This document shows positions 33,529 to 42,128 of a stretch of 64,000 nucleotides of DNA, in pieces. The notes below the pieces were generated by a model. The model worked only from the letters and a program-made list of their open reading frames with translations. It had not been told where the DNA came from and did no database searches. The position numbers and the translations under genes were made by a program. The stretch's first letter is position 1. Each line of letters opens with the position of its first letter. Origin of the DNA: UBA10649 sp965278945 (lineage in GTDB: Bacteria; Actinomycetota; Actinomycetes; S36-B12); contig OZ257128.1 of assembly GCA_965278945.1 (NCBI GenBank), positions 3,224,001 through 3,288,000 of the forward strand, read 5' to 3'.

Positions 33529-35034
33529 CTAGCGAACGCCGTACGTTCGCTTGACTACCAGCGCGGACCACTGATTGGAGATCGCCGGCGCGGTCCCACG
33601 GACGCGACACTTGCCGCGATCGATCAGCTTCACCTTGTAGTACAGGCCTTTTGCGACAATGCGGCAGTTGGACTTCCCGGAGATGACCCGCCACTTGATC
33701 GGCTGGTTGACGTTCGTCACTGCGTCGAGTCGAGACAGGCGAAGGAACCGGCCCTCCTTGTAGAAGCCGGTCGGCGGGGCGAGGATGCGTGCGGTCTGCG
33801 CCCCGATGCCGGTCTGCACGGTGTACTTCTGCGTCGTCGCGCCGTAGCCGTTGCCGCCGGCGGACTTCGCTGTGAGGGCGCACGAGCCGCCGACGCCCTT
33901 CACCGTGAGCACGTTGCCGTTGAGCGAGCACGGACCCACGACGCTGAGCGTCACGGCCTGACCCGATGCCGTCGAGGTCAGCAGCTTCACGCTCGCGCCG
34001 TTGGTCAGCGTGATGGTCGAGTTCGGCACCCACACGCCGGCTGCTCCATCGGGATCGACGGTGATCTGATCGGCCTTCAGCTGGGCGTTGACAGTCACCT
34101 TGCCTGTGGCGGTAGCGGAGTTGATGCCGCCACCCCCTGAGTACTTCGCGGTGATGGTGTAACTGCCAGTCGCGGTGGGAACCCACGCGATGTTGGCCGA
34201 GCCGTTGTTCACCTTCGCGCTGCCGAGTGCCTTGCCGTTCACCGTGAAGTCAACAGTTCCGGGTGCTGACGAAGGGCTGATCTTGGCAGCGAGCTGGATG
34301 GACGTACTCACGTACGCAGTCGACGGGACCGCGAGCACGATCGTCGACGACTGGGCCGTCACCTTGATCGGACTCGCCGCCGTCTTCGATGCACCCGCGT
34401 TCGCGTCACCGGGATAGGCGGCCAGGACATACACGGTCCCTGTCGTCGTCGGCGTCGTGTAGTTGATGCTCGCGCGGCCGCTGCCGTCCAGCTCGCCGGT
34501 GCCAATCACGGTTCCGTTGTTGAGCTGGAACGTCACGGTCCCAGTCGGCACGTACGAGCCGTCACGACTCCGAACCGTGGCGATCAGCGGGATCTTCGTC
34601 GACGCCGCGGCCGAGCCCGGAGTCGTGATGCTCGAGGCTGTCGTGACCTTGGCTATGGAGACGGTGTCGCTGTCCGACGCGGTAGCGCCCGTCGTCGAGG
34701 TGTATCGAGCCTCGACGATCGTGGACGCTGCAGACGACGGCGTCCACGAGACCTGGGCCTTCGTGCCGGCGCTGCCTCCGACCGGTGCTGAGCCGATCGA
34801 CTGGCTGTTCGCGAGGAACGTCACGGTGCCGGTCTCGGCAGCGCCGAGGCCTGAGACGGTCGCGGTCACAGTCTGGGAGACGCCCACCGTGCCGTTGCTG
34901 GCGCTCGCGGCGATCGTTGCCGCAGCGCTGGCTGGCGACGCTGCGCCGACCACTCCTACAGTGGCCAGGCCAGCCACTAGAGATAGGGCGAGCACGATGC
35001 TTCCTGGCCGGTTCCTGAGTACTCGACGTTCCAT
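33529..35034 (-). CDS. Secreted protein with bacterial Ig-like repeats
   Basis: A 501-residue exported protein. A signal peptide ends near ASPASA (residue 38). It is followed by three Big_3/Big_5-type Ig-like repeats of about 90-100 residues, each with a GTVTF or GTVDF strand near its centre. The C-terminal 170 residues hold six cysteines and a basic RKxYxVK-like end (KVKLIDRGKCRVRG), a domain seen at the C-terminus of secreted actinobacterial proteins. There is no LPXTG or membrane anchor, so it is probably released or bound to the wall noncovalently. ATG after GAGGGG. Function unknown; adhesion or surface-layer role is a guess. Confidence 0.8.
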   Translation of the reverse strand: MERRVLRNRPGSIVLALSLVAGLATVGVVGAASPASAAATIAASASNGTVGVSQTVTATVSGLGAAETGTVTFLANSQSIGSAPVGGSAGTKAQVSWTPSSAASTIVEARYTSTTGATASDSDTVSIAKVTTASSITTPGSAAASTKIPLIATVRSRDGSYVPTGTVTFQLNNGTVIGTGELDGSGRASINYTTPTTTGTVYVLAAYPGDANAGASKTAASPIKVTAQSSTIVLAVPSTAYVSTSIQLAAKISPSSAPGTVDFTVNGKALGSAKVNNGSANIAWVPTATGSYTITAKYSGGGGINSATATGKVTVNAQLKADQITVDPDGAAGVWVPNSTITLTNGASVKLLTSTASGQAVTLSVVGPCSLNGNVLTVKGVGGSCALTAKSAGGNGYGATTQKYTVQTGIGAQTARILAPPTGFYKEGRFLRLSRLDAVTNVNQPIKWRVISGKSNCRIVAKGLYYKVKLIDRGKCRVRGTAPAISNQWSALVVKRTYGVR

Positions 35035-35175
35035 GGCTGCAACCCCTCATTCAGCGATGGCCAGAGCGGCCTCATGACATGTACCCGCCCCGGGACTGCG
35101 TGAATCAGTGGACGAATCGCCTTGTAGCATTGGCAGGCTTCCGACGAAGGCCGCAAGGAACCACGTGGGAAGCGC

Positions 35176-35247
35176 GCCGCCTTAGCTCAGTGGTAGAGCA
35201 ACGCACTCGTAATGCGTAGGTCCGGGGTTCAAATCCCCGAGGCGGCT
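35176..35247 (+). tRNA. tRNA-Thr (anticodon CGT)
   Basis: A 72-base cloverleaf: acceptor GCCGCCT pairs with AGGCGGC, D-arm with AGCTCAGTGGTAGAGCA, anticodon stem ACGCA/TGCGT around loop CTCGTAA (anticodon CGT, reading ACG). The T-arm is CCGGGGTTCAAATCCCCG, with discriminator T. CCA is not encoded. It marks the border between core genes and the mobile region, but I found no copy of its 3' end in the window. Confidence 0.95.
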
Positions 35248-35589
35248 CGGCTCGAAAATCGTTGCGCTGCAACGCCGTTTGACATAATCATGGCACGGAT
35301 TGTTGCTGAAGTTAGGCCGTGGATCGGCCAATTACACCGGAATTAAACCGGTCCATCTCACGCCGGCGCCCCAGGCGACCCTGCTCCCCGACCGATTCGG
35401 CATTGAAAAGGCGTTCTAGGCGGCAACAATCGGTTGAATGGACTCGTGCCGCTAGCTCTAAGGCGATCTGCGCGAGCACGGAGGGGAGCAGGTCGTGAAA
35501 TCATCTCGGCTTGCGGGAAGCGCGGGGCAGTTTGCGCTCTAAGCGGTCGGTCTCGACAGGATCTGTTGTGGGCGCGGTCGCGCGGCGAC
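35248..35589. other. Gene-free stretch after tRNA-Thr
   Basis: No coding frame with supporting start or codon pattern was seen on either strand in these 342 bases. The stretch is visibly richer in A and T than the core before it, which fits the start of foreign DNA. Confidence 0.5.
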
Positions 35590-38040
35590 CTACTTGGTTC
35601 GCAAGTTTAAGTTGAGTGATCCACAGGAACAGCGAAGGTTCTCTTCCTGGCCAGGAATCCCGACCACGTAGATCCACGACTCACACTCCTTGCCGTTGCA
35701 GGTGAACAGTGAAAGGAAGCCGCGGCACGCATCAACTACCGGCGTGAAGTCGGCCTTCGTCATCGTCGCCCAGTCGTTGCTGTGAACCAAGGCATTGATC
35801 GCCCAGTTCTCACCGTCTTGGGCGAGCACGATCTTGGCTCTCTCGTCTTTGAGTTCGTCGACCTGCTGTTTTGCTACTTCGTTGTTCCATGAGTTTGCTG
35901 ACGCAGCAGCCTTCTTAAGCAATTGGGAGTGCCGACCCTTGACCGCTGCGAAGAGCGAAGAGAGCTCGTAGTTGTTGTCCGGACGGAAGATGATCTGGCC
36001 CTGGATGCCGCCGGCAATGTCGGTCAGAGATGCCTCGAGGTTTCGCCGCAACTTATGGGCGGCGCCGGGCACATCATTCTTGGCCAAGTCAGAATCAATC
36101 TGTGCCCAGGAGTCCTCCCCCTGCCCGTAGACCGGTCCTCCATCGACGGTCCATCCGTGGAAACGTGCGAACGCACGCTTCCCTATGAGTCCCGAGGACT
36201 GCATCTGCCTGGCCCAGACCTCGTCATGAGTCGTGATGATGAACTGAACCGACGGAAAGACGTCCTTGAGCAGTTTGCAGAACTGACGTCGGTGATTTGC
36301 GTCCACTGAGGTGACGACGTCATCGAGGACGACGAGACGGAAGTCCTCCTTCAGGAGTTGGCCAATCAGCGCCAAGTACAGGCAGACGCCCATTCCATCC
36401 TGATGTCCTTCGCTGTGATAGGCCATCGGTGGGAACATGCCAAGTCCGTAGAAGTCCACCTCCAAATCGAGCTTGCCTGATGTCGGCGACAGGCCTGCTG
36501 TGAAGGATGACTCGTCGTCGGAATTGATCTGGCGGTAATAACTGCTGAAGTCGTGCTCGACGGTCTTGTAGAGGGTAGCGAGAGCTGTATCGGCAATGCT
36601 GTTGTACACGTCATAAGTGACCGTCGCTGTCTTGTGCGTGGCCTGAAGCTTCGTAGCTGCTGATCGCGCCTGCCTGAGCAGAGTCCATCGGTCCTGTGCC
36701 ACGCTGAGGAAGCTGAGAGCCGCCTCCGCGGAAGTCTGGTCCGGAGTTAACTCGATGGCTGACCGCAGCAACTCGAGTTGCGCAGGCAGGCCGTCTGGCG
36801 TTCCTAGCGGGTCCTTCGCGATTCTGTCCGAGTGCTCTCGAATAAGTTCGATCGTGCTCAGCGCGGCCGCGAATGCCGCTAAATCGTCCGACCATTCTTG
36901 CAGGACGGTCTGCAATGGCGTGTGGGCAAGTGTGACCGCATGCGGCTGTGCAGAGTGGATGCGTCCGCGAGTTGCTCGAAGTTCGCTGACCAAGTTGGCT
37001 GCCGCGGTCAGGAGTCCTTGGCGAAGCTCGTCTGCTGCCGCCGACCTTGAGAGTTTTACCTCGAGGTGAGTACGGAGGGCATCCTCGTCCGGCCAGCTGA
37101 GGTCGCAAAGTGGGCAGGCGGCGCCGGTGACGAGAGGTAGTCCTGCCTCGACAAGGTGTCGATGCTGGAGTGCGTCGAAGACTTCTGGGTCTGCTTCCAG
37201 CTCAATGAGAACCAGCGTCAACGTCTCAGCCGCCATGTCCAGTGCTGGGTGAGCAAAAAGCAACTGCTGGAGTGCTTCAAGATCCCTGCTCGCCAGCTGT
37301 TTGTTGAAGCCAGGAGAATCCCCGCGTCCAATGGCTCCGATGCTGAACTCGCTGTCGGGCGTGATGTCCGTCAGTGGATTCAAGCCGAGAATCTCTCGTT
37401 GCTTGTTCACTGCGCCCGCAACCTCCGTCGAGAGGAGCGACGTCACGTCGAGAATACGTTTGACTCCGTCCTCCGCAGCGCTGGCGGCGTCGATCGAGCT
37501 CTTCGACGTGGCGGCCGCCTTGTTGCGGGCAGCCATTAGCACTCGGCGAGTCTCGTCAATGCGATCGAGTTTCAGGAGGGCCTGAACCTCCTGCGCTCGA
37601 CGGCCAGGTTCCGTGTTGACGTACTTCATGACCTCGCGGCGAGACAGGGTCAGTTCGGAATGCTCCGCCGCCCATGCGACAGCCGAAGTCAGCTCGGGAG
37701 TGTTTGGCTCCAACGTGAACTGCCCAGCCGTCTTGACGCACCGTGTCAGCACGGCAGTCTGGCCGCTTGTTGCGTGTGTGAAAGTGAGGGATACCTTTGC
37801 GGCTGAGGGATTGTCGCGTTGGTGCACGTGCGGGCCGTGCTTGGTCAGAGAAACCCCTCCCGAACCAGCGCCGCTGAGCCGAGAGATTTCGCCCGTGAGG
37901 ACGAAATCGATGGCGTCCACGACGCCGCTCTTACCGGAGCCATTCGGGCCGACGATCACGAATGACAGGTCGTCCATGGTGAGTTCGAGATTTCTGATGC
38001 CACGAAACTCTTCAATGCGGAGGGACTTGATCTGAATCAC
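35590..38040 (-). CDS. Rad50/SMC-like ATPase with zinc hook and C-terminal Cys motif
   Basis: An 816-residue ABC-type ATPase. Walker A GPNGSGKS at 31-38; a CPLC zinc-hook motif at about 308-311 (CPLCDLSWPDEDALRTHL) between helical arms; then the signature region YHSEGHQDGMG, Walker B and D-loop VVLDDVVTSVDANHRR, and the H-loop ITTHDEVW. About 170 residues follow the ATPase head, including a helical part (NWAINALVHSNDWATMTKAD) and a terminal four-cysteine motif C-x4-C-x17-C-x1-C. This layout differs from SbcC/RecN and recalls defence-associated SMC-like ATPases. GTG start overlaps the stop of a 58-residue gene. Base composition differs from the core. Function unknown. Confidence 0.8.
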   Translation of the reverse strand: MIQIKSLRIEEFRGIRNLELTMDDLSFVIVGPNGSGKSGVVDAIDFVLTGEISRLSGAGSGGVSLTKHGPHVHQRDNPSAAKVSLTFTHATSGQTAVLTRCVKTAGQFTLEPNTPELTSAVAWAAEHSELTLSRREVMKYVNTEPGRRAQEVQALLKLDRIDETRRVLMAARNKAAATSKSSIDAASAAEDGVKRILDVTSLLSTEVAGAVNKQREILGLNPLTDITPDSEFSIGAIGRGDSPGFNKQLASRDLEALQQLLFAHPALDMAAETLTLVLIELEADPEVFDALQHRHLVEAGLPLVTGAACPLCDLSWPDEDALRTHLEVKLSRSAAADELRQGLLTAAANLVSELRATRGRIHSAQPHAVTLAHTPLQTVLQEWSDDLAAFAAALSTIELIREHSDRIAKDPLGTPDGLPAQLELLRSAIELTPDQTSAEAALSFLSVAQDRWTLLRQARSAATKLQATHKTATVTYDVYNSIADTALATLYKTVEHDFSSYYRQINSDDESSFTAGLSPTSGKLDLEVDFYGLGMFPPMAYHSEGHQDGMGVCLYLALIGQLLKEDFRLVVLDDVVTSVDANHRRQFCKLLKDVFPSVQFIITTHDEVWARQMQSSGLIGKRAFARFHGWTVDGGPVYGQGEDSWAQIDSDLAKNDVPGAAHKLRRNLEASLTDIAGGIQGQIIFRPDNNYELSSLFAAVKGRHSQLLKKAAASANSWNNEVAKQQVDELKDERAKIVLAQDGENWAINALVHSNDWATMTKADFTPVVDACRGFLSLFTCNGKECESWIYVVGIPGQEENLRCSCGSLNLNLRTK

Positions 38041-38213
38041 AAGTTTGCCTCGCCACTCGACTCAGAATAGAGCGCCACAAGTACTTCTGGCTTAGGCAAC
38101 TTTCCCGACGAGAGGAGCGGGCCAAGCGCCTCAACGACTGCCACAGGCACATCGTCGTGTCGTGATAGTCCCGTCAAGAATGCTTCCAATACCTCTGATT
38201 CGATGCCTGCCAT
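38037..38213 (-). CDS. 58-residue partner protein of the Rad50-like ATPase
   Basis: This small gene runs from ATG at 38213 to a TGA that overlaps the GTG of the ATPase gene (38037-38040). The protein is acidic and helical, with a pattern like a short adaptor: VLEAFLTGLSRHDDVPVAVV then LGPLLSSGKLPKPEVLVALY. No known domain is recognised. Translational coupling says it is made in step with the ATPase and probably binds it. The IS256 element lies 34 bases upstream of the start and may have cut it off from earlier genes of the same operon. Confidence 0.7.
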   Translation of the reverse strand: MAGIESEVLEAFLTGLSRHDDVPVAVVEALGPLLSSGKLPKPEVLVALYSESSGEANL

Positions 38214-38237
38214 GGATCCCCCGTCCGATTGCGTGCT

Positions 38238-38246
38238 GTCCCCTAC
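38238..38246. repeat. Left target-site duplication of the IS256-family element
   Basis: The nine bases GTCCCCTAC directly before the left inverted repeat are repeated exactly at 39661-39669 after the right end. Confidence 0.9.
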
Positions 38247-39660
38247 GGTGACGTCCCCCTGAGTGGTGGCTTTTCGCTCTTCGCGCTCAGGTCAGTTCTT
38301 TGATCATGCCGACATGAGTTCTGGTGTCGTCACCTGCCCCTCGTTTTCGGTGGTGCTGGTCGTGACGAGGGTCATGGACCGCTCGGAGAAGTAGCGGCGG
38401 TCGGCGGCGGCCCATTCGTCGTGCTGCTCGACCAGGACCGCTCCCGCAAGGCGCAGCAGGGCCTCGGGATTCGGGAAGACACCGACGACGTCGGTGCGGC
38501 GCTTGATCTCCTTGTTCACGCGCTCGAGCGGGTTGGTGGACCAGATCTGCCGCCAGTGGACCTGCGGGAACGACGTGAATGCAAGCAGGTCGTCCTTCGC
38601 CTCACGGAGCATGGCCTCGACCTTGGGCAGCTGCCGGCCCAGCATCCCGGCGATGACGTCGAACTGCTCATCGACGTGCTCGGCGTCGGGCTGGGCGAAG
38701 ATCGTGCGGATGGCTGCGGCGACCATCTCGGCGTTGCCCTTCGGCACGACCGCGAGGACGTTGCGCATGAAATGCACGCGGCATCGCTGCCAGCTGGTGC
38801 CGATGAGAACTGCTGCGATTGCTTGCTTCAGTCCGGAGTGGGCGTCAGAGATGACCAGCTGCACGCCGGTCAGTCCGCGGGCCTTCAGGCCGCGACAGAA
38901 CGCGGTCCAGAACGCGCCGTCTTCACTGTCGCCGACATCCATCCCCAGCACTTCCCGCCTGCCGTCGGCGGTCACGCCGATCGCCACCACGATCGCCTGC
39001 GAGACAACCCGATGGTTCACCCGTGCCTTGCAATAGGTCGCGTCGAGGAACACGTACGGGTAGGTGGTCTCGGCCAGTGACCGGTCGCGGAACGCACCGA
39101 CCTCGGCATCGAGGTCCGTGCAGATCCTGCTCACCTCCGACTTGGAGATCCCCGAATCGGCGCCCAGAGCCTTGACCAGGTCATCGACCTTGCGAGTGCT
39201 CACGCCGTGCAGGTAGGCCTCCATGATCACCGCGAACAGCGCCTGGTCGATCCGCCGCCGCCGCTCCAACAGACTCGGGAAGAACGACCCGCTGCGCAAC
39301 TTCGGGATCCGCAACTCCAGATCTCCGGCCGTCGTCGACAGCAACCGCGACCTCGACCCGTTCCTGACCGCCGTGCGGCCCTCGGTCCGCTCCCAGAAGC
39401 CGGCGCCGATCACGCCCTCAGCCTCCGCATCGATCAACGCCTGATACATGCTCTGCGCCGCCAGTCGGATCCGCTCATCAACACCGGCAGCCTTCAACGC
39501 CTCCAGCAGTTCCAACAGGGCAGACTGATCCATAGCCATCGTGCAAAGTCCTCTCGTGAGTTGATTAGAGCCTTCTCACTGACCTTTGCACGATGGCCTT
39601 CTACGTCGTGGACAACGCCACGCTCAAGGCCGAAAACCCACCACCACCGGGGACATCACC
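38247..39660 (-). mobile_element. Complete IS256-family insertion sequence (1414 bp)
   Basis: Both ends begin, reading inward, with GGTGAyGTCCCC. The imperfect terminal repeats continue for roughly 35-40 bases and share TGGTGG and TTTTCG blocks. The element contains one intact transposase gene and is flanked by a perfect 9-bp direct repeat GTCCCCTAC. Intact gene, ends and duplication together indicate a recent insertion. The insertion lies between the 58-residue gene and an upstream minus-strand frame. Confidence 0.93.
38304..39539 (-). CDS. IS256-family transposase (Mutator type)
   Basis: A 411-residue DDE transposase. The three acidic residues are in FLDATYCKAR (Asp), VISDAHSGLKQAI (Asp) and STNPLERVNKEIKRR (Glu). 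C/H residues typical of the insertion domain are present (WQRCRVHFMRN). Length fits the family (about 400). No frameshift or stop is seen, so it should be active. ATG at 39539; a second ATG two codons later is possible. Confidence 0.95.
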   Translation of the reverse strand: MAMDQSALLELLEALKAAGVDERIRLAAQSMYQALIDAEAEGVIGAGFWERTEGRTAVRNGSRSRLLSTTAGDLELRIPKLRSGSFFPSLLERRRRIDQALFAVIMEAYLHGVSTRKVDDLVKALGADSGISKSEVSRICTDLDAEVGAFRDRSLAETTYPYVFLDATYCKARVNHRVVSQAIVVAIGVTADGRREVLGMDVGDSEDGAFWTAFCRGLKARGLTGVQLVISDAHSGLKQAIAAVLIGTSWQRCRVHFMRNVLAVVPKGNAEMVAAAIRTIFAQPDAEHVDEQFDVIAGMLGRQLPKVEAMLREAKDDLLAFTSFPQVHWRQIWSTNPLERVNKEIKRRTDVVGVFPNPEALLRLAGAVLVEQHDEWAAADRRYFSERSMTLVTTSTTENEGQVTTPELMSA

Positions 39661-39669
39661 GTCCCCTAC
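39661..39669. repeat. Right target-site duplication of the IS256-family element
   Basis: GTCCCCTAC, identical to 38238-38246. On the minus strand it contains the TAG stop of an open frame that reaches upstream to about 39827-39962. Confidence 0.9.
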
Positions 39670-40505
39670 GCCGCCATCTCTTGCGTCGCATCAGAGAGGG
39701 CCTGCCGCATCTGAGAAACGACCAAGCCTGAGTAGCCCGTGTCTAACCGTAGGGCTTGGGCGCCAACTTGCGGCCTCGGCGAGTTGCTTCGACCGAGTTT
39801 TCGCGGCATCTCCTCGCCGCGCCTCATTCTCCGACACCAACTCCTACTCACAAACCCAACACCTGATCCACAGCACGCATTCAATTCACTGTCGTGATTG
39901 GGTGAAGTGAGGCCGCTCGTGCGCGGATTCCGGTGCGACCAGCACTTTGAGACGCCTGCCACGGGTGGCCGGGGTCGGACCTAGGTTCCTGCGAGTCCGT
40001 GCTTCCCAGCGGGCTAAGTCGGCGTTGCCTAAGTCCGAGTAAGACCGTGACGGCGTAGCGACTGGCTGAACTGGCGATGGATCCTCGCGTTCGCCCTGTG
40101 CGCTCGGTTCGGGTGCCCCGTCGACGCCCACCATCGTGATGCCAGCCCCGTTGGTGATTTCGCTTGTTGTCGATCGCTGTTTGTGCGATCGACGTGCAGT
40201 GTGAATTGGGATTCGACGCATGGGTCGCGTTGTCGTGGGGTCTGCTGGAGTTGCACGTTCGCGTAGGGCTGGCGTCAGCGTGGCGGTGCTGCCTGGCCGG
40301 GGTGGATGCGAGGTACCGACCACCGCGCGTCGTTGACGTGAGTGGAGCCGGAGTGTCCGGCTGCGGCACACGTGGCGACGAGGTGAGTGCGATGCGCGGG
40401 CTGTCCACCGCCGGTCGCGAAGGGCGCGCATGGTCCACAGATGTCGTGGACTGCTGGAACCTCCTCGCGCGACGTGCTCCGCTACCGGACTGAGAGGACT
40501 TGATC
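39670..40505. other. Stretch with no firm gene between IS256 and the excisionase gene
   Basis: Apart from the weak 82-residue frame, only short overlapping frames exist. Minus-strand frames 39666-39827 and neighbours look like fragments of a decayed gene whose last stop lies in the IS target site. A plus-strand frame at 40164-40493 lacks codon support. Confidence 0.4.
39886..40134 (-). CDS. Possible small hypothetical protein
   Basis: An 82-residue frame from ATG at 40134. The second half (SYSDLGNADLARWEARTRRN and GRRLKVLVAPESAHERPH) has a protein-like composition, and the N-terminal part is Pro/Glu-rich. No domain is recognised and the ribosome site is weak. It may be the remnant of a longer gene, since the frame stays open to 40431. 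Listed because the surrounding 830 bases have no better candidate. Confidence 0.3.
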   Translation of the reverse strand: MVGVDGAPEPSAQGEREDPSPVQPVATPSRSYSDLGNADLARWEARTRRNLGPTPATRGRRLKVLVAPESAHERPHFTQSRQ

Positions 40506-40781
40506 ATGACCACTGCTGGTGACCGAACGACGAACGCCGCCACCGAGCACGCCACGTCGTTGCTGAGCCGCGGCCTGTGGGACGGAGAGGACGTCGCCGC
40601 GTTCCTGGGCTTGGGCAAGTCCGCGGCGAACCTGGTGATGGCCTCACCCGACTTCCCCGCGCCCGCGGTCGGTAACCGCCGGTACCGGCGGTATGTGCCC
40701 GAGGACATCCTCCAGTGGGCGCGTGACCGCGCCGCGCGGCGCGCGGCGGAGCGGCGCGGACCTCGAGCGTCGAGCTGGTAG
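40506..40781 (+). CDS. Excisionase-like helix-turn-helix protein
   Basis: A 91-residue protein with a MerR/AlpA-type winged helix: LWDGEDVAAFLGLGKSAANL then FPAPAVGNRRYRRYVPEDILQWARDR (about 25-74). This is the layout of Xis/AlpA proteins encoded beside tyrosine integrases, which bend att DNA and steer excision. ATG at 40506 with GAGAGG upstream; the frame could start 6 bases earlier at TTG. The integrase begins 13 bases after the stop, so the two are one operon. Confidence 0.75.
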   Translation: MTTAGDRTTNAATEHATSLLSRGLWDGEDVAAFLGLGKSAANLVMASPDFPAPAVGNRRYRRYVPEDILQWARDRAARRAAERRGPRASSW

Positions 40782-40793
40782 CGGGGGCGAGCG

Positions 40794-42128
40794 ATGGGAC
40801 ACGGGACGGTCGAGCCGCCGGCGCGCGTGCGCCGCGATCTCGAGCGCGCAGTAACGTCAGGCCAAAAGGTCATGATCGCGGGCATCAGCCTCAATCCGCC
40901 GACGCCACCGCTGAACCGCTGGCGCGTGCAGGTCCACTACCAAGGACGCCGCTTCGACCGCACCTACGGGCCTGGAGTGGCGAACGCCTACAAGGGCTAC
41001 CTGCAGGCCGACGCGTGGGTGATCCAGCAGAAGGCCGGGCATGTCGGGCGGCCGGAGTTCGAGTCCGCATGGCTCGCGGACTTCATCGACGATTACGTCA
41101 ACCGGCGCGGCAAGGACGGGCAGTGGTCCGACCGCACCCAGCGTCAGCGCCGGCTCGACTTTCGTGGCCTGCGCCAGGTGGCCATCAAGGAGCGGCTGCG
41201 CTGCCTGGAACTGAACGCCATGCACCTGCGCGAGCACCTGGCCACCGTCAGCACCGCGGGCCGCGCCACCACCGTCAAGGGGGTCACGAAGACGATGCTC
41301 GTCTTCGGTCGGCATGCCGGCTACTTCACCCGCGACCAGGCCGAGCTCCTGGACGGCATTGCCTGGACACCACCGCGCGGGTACGTCCGCGCACCCAGCC
41401 GTCGCGAGCAGTCACGCCTGCACGGGGACATCGCGACAGGTGGTGAGGTCATGACGTTCGAGCAGCTCGATGCGTGGGCAACCAAGTGCCAGGAGAGGTG
41501 GGAGCACGGCTACGCCTTCATCCACACCTGCGCGCTGCTCGGCACCCGCAGCGGGGAAATCCGGGTGCTGACCGCCGATCCGACGATCGCCAACAAGGGC
41601 TTGGGCAACCTGGTCGACTTCGATCACGGGCTGGTCCGCGTCAGAGTCCAAGCCACCACCAACGCAGACGCGGTCCAACTACCCAAGCTCAAGAAGGTCC
41701 GCGACATCGCCATTCCCCGTGACGCGCCAGCAGGGTTCTCGCTCGTTGACTGGCTCCCAGCCCGCATCGCGTGCGCGCGAGCCGAGCAGGCCCGGGGTTG
41801 GAATCCCCGCGCGCTGATCTTCCCAAGCCTGTCAGGGGGAGTCTTCGGTGAGCAAAACTTCCGCAACCGCGTGTGGGCACCCGCGGCCGTAGAGCTCGGC
41901 TGGCTCATGGAGAGCCCTGGTGGCGCGAACCGACGCCTGCTGCGGTTCACACTGCACTCGCTACGAGACCGATACGCCAACACCGCCTTGCACTTGTGGA
42001 AGTACACCGAAGAAGTCCTTCTGCAACAAGGCTCGTGGAAGGACGCCGAGACTGTGCGGCGGTTCTACTCCGGAATCACCGACCAGACGCTCGCGCAGGC
42101 ATTGTCAATTCACGGATGGGCTACCTGA
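40794..42128 (+). CDS. Tyrosine recombinase / integrase
   Basis: A 444-residue phage-type integrase. The N-terminal arm-binding and core-binding parts are followed by a catalytic domain with Arg252 (LGTRSGEIRVL), the His388-x-x-Arg391 box (LHSLRDRYANTALHLW) and the nucleophile Tyr425 (RRFYSGITDQT). It should catalyse site-specific integration and excision of the element in which it lies. It lies 5.5 kb from tRNA-Thr, too far for a simple tRNA insertion unless other insertions lie between. A close relative of its last 140 residues recurs at 46585-47014. Confidence 0.9.
   Translation: MGHGTVEPPARVRRDLERAVTSGQKVMIAGISLNPPTPPLNRWRVQVHYQGRRFDRTYGPGVANAYKGYLQADAWVIQQKAGHVGRPEFESAWLADFIDDYVNRRGKDGQWSDRTQRQRRLDFRGLRQVAIKERLRCLELNAMHLREHLATVSTAGRATTVKGVTKTMLVFGRHAGYFTRDQAELLDGIAWTPPRGYVRAPSRREQSRLHGDIATGGEVMTFEQLDAWATKCQERWEHGYAFIHTCALLGTRSGEIRVLTADPTIANKGLGNLVDFDHGLVRVRVQATTNADAVQLPKLKKVRDIAIPRDAPAGFSLVDWLPARIACARAEQARGWNPRALIFPSLSGGVFGEQNFRNRVWAPAAVELGWLMESPGGANRRLLRFTLHSLRDRYANTALHLWKYTEEVLLQQGSWKDAETVRRFYSGITDQTLAQALSIHGWAT

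Noticed and set aside
40164..40493. 109-residue plus-strand frame before the excisionase gene
   Set aside because: No ribosome site, Cys/Trp/Arg-rich random look; not enough to call a gene.
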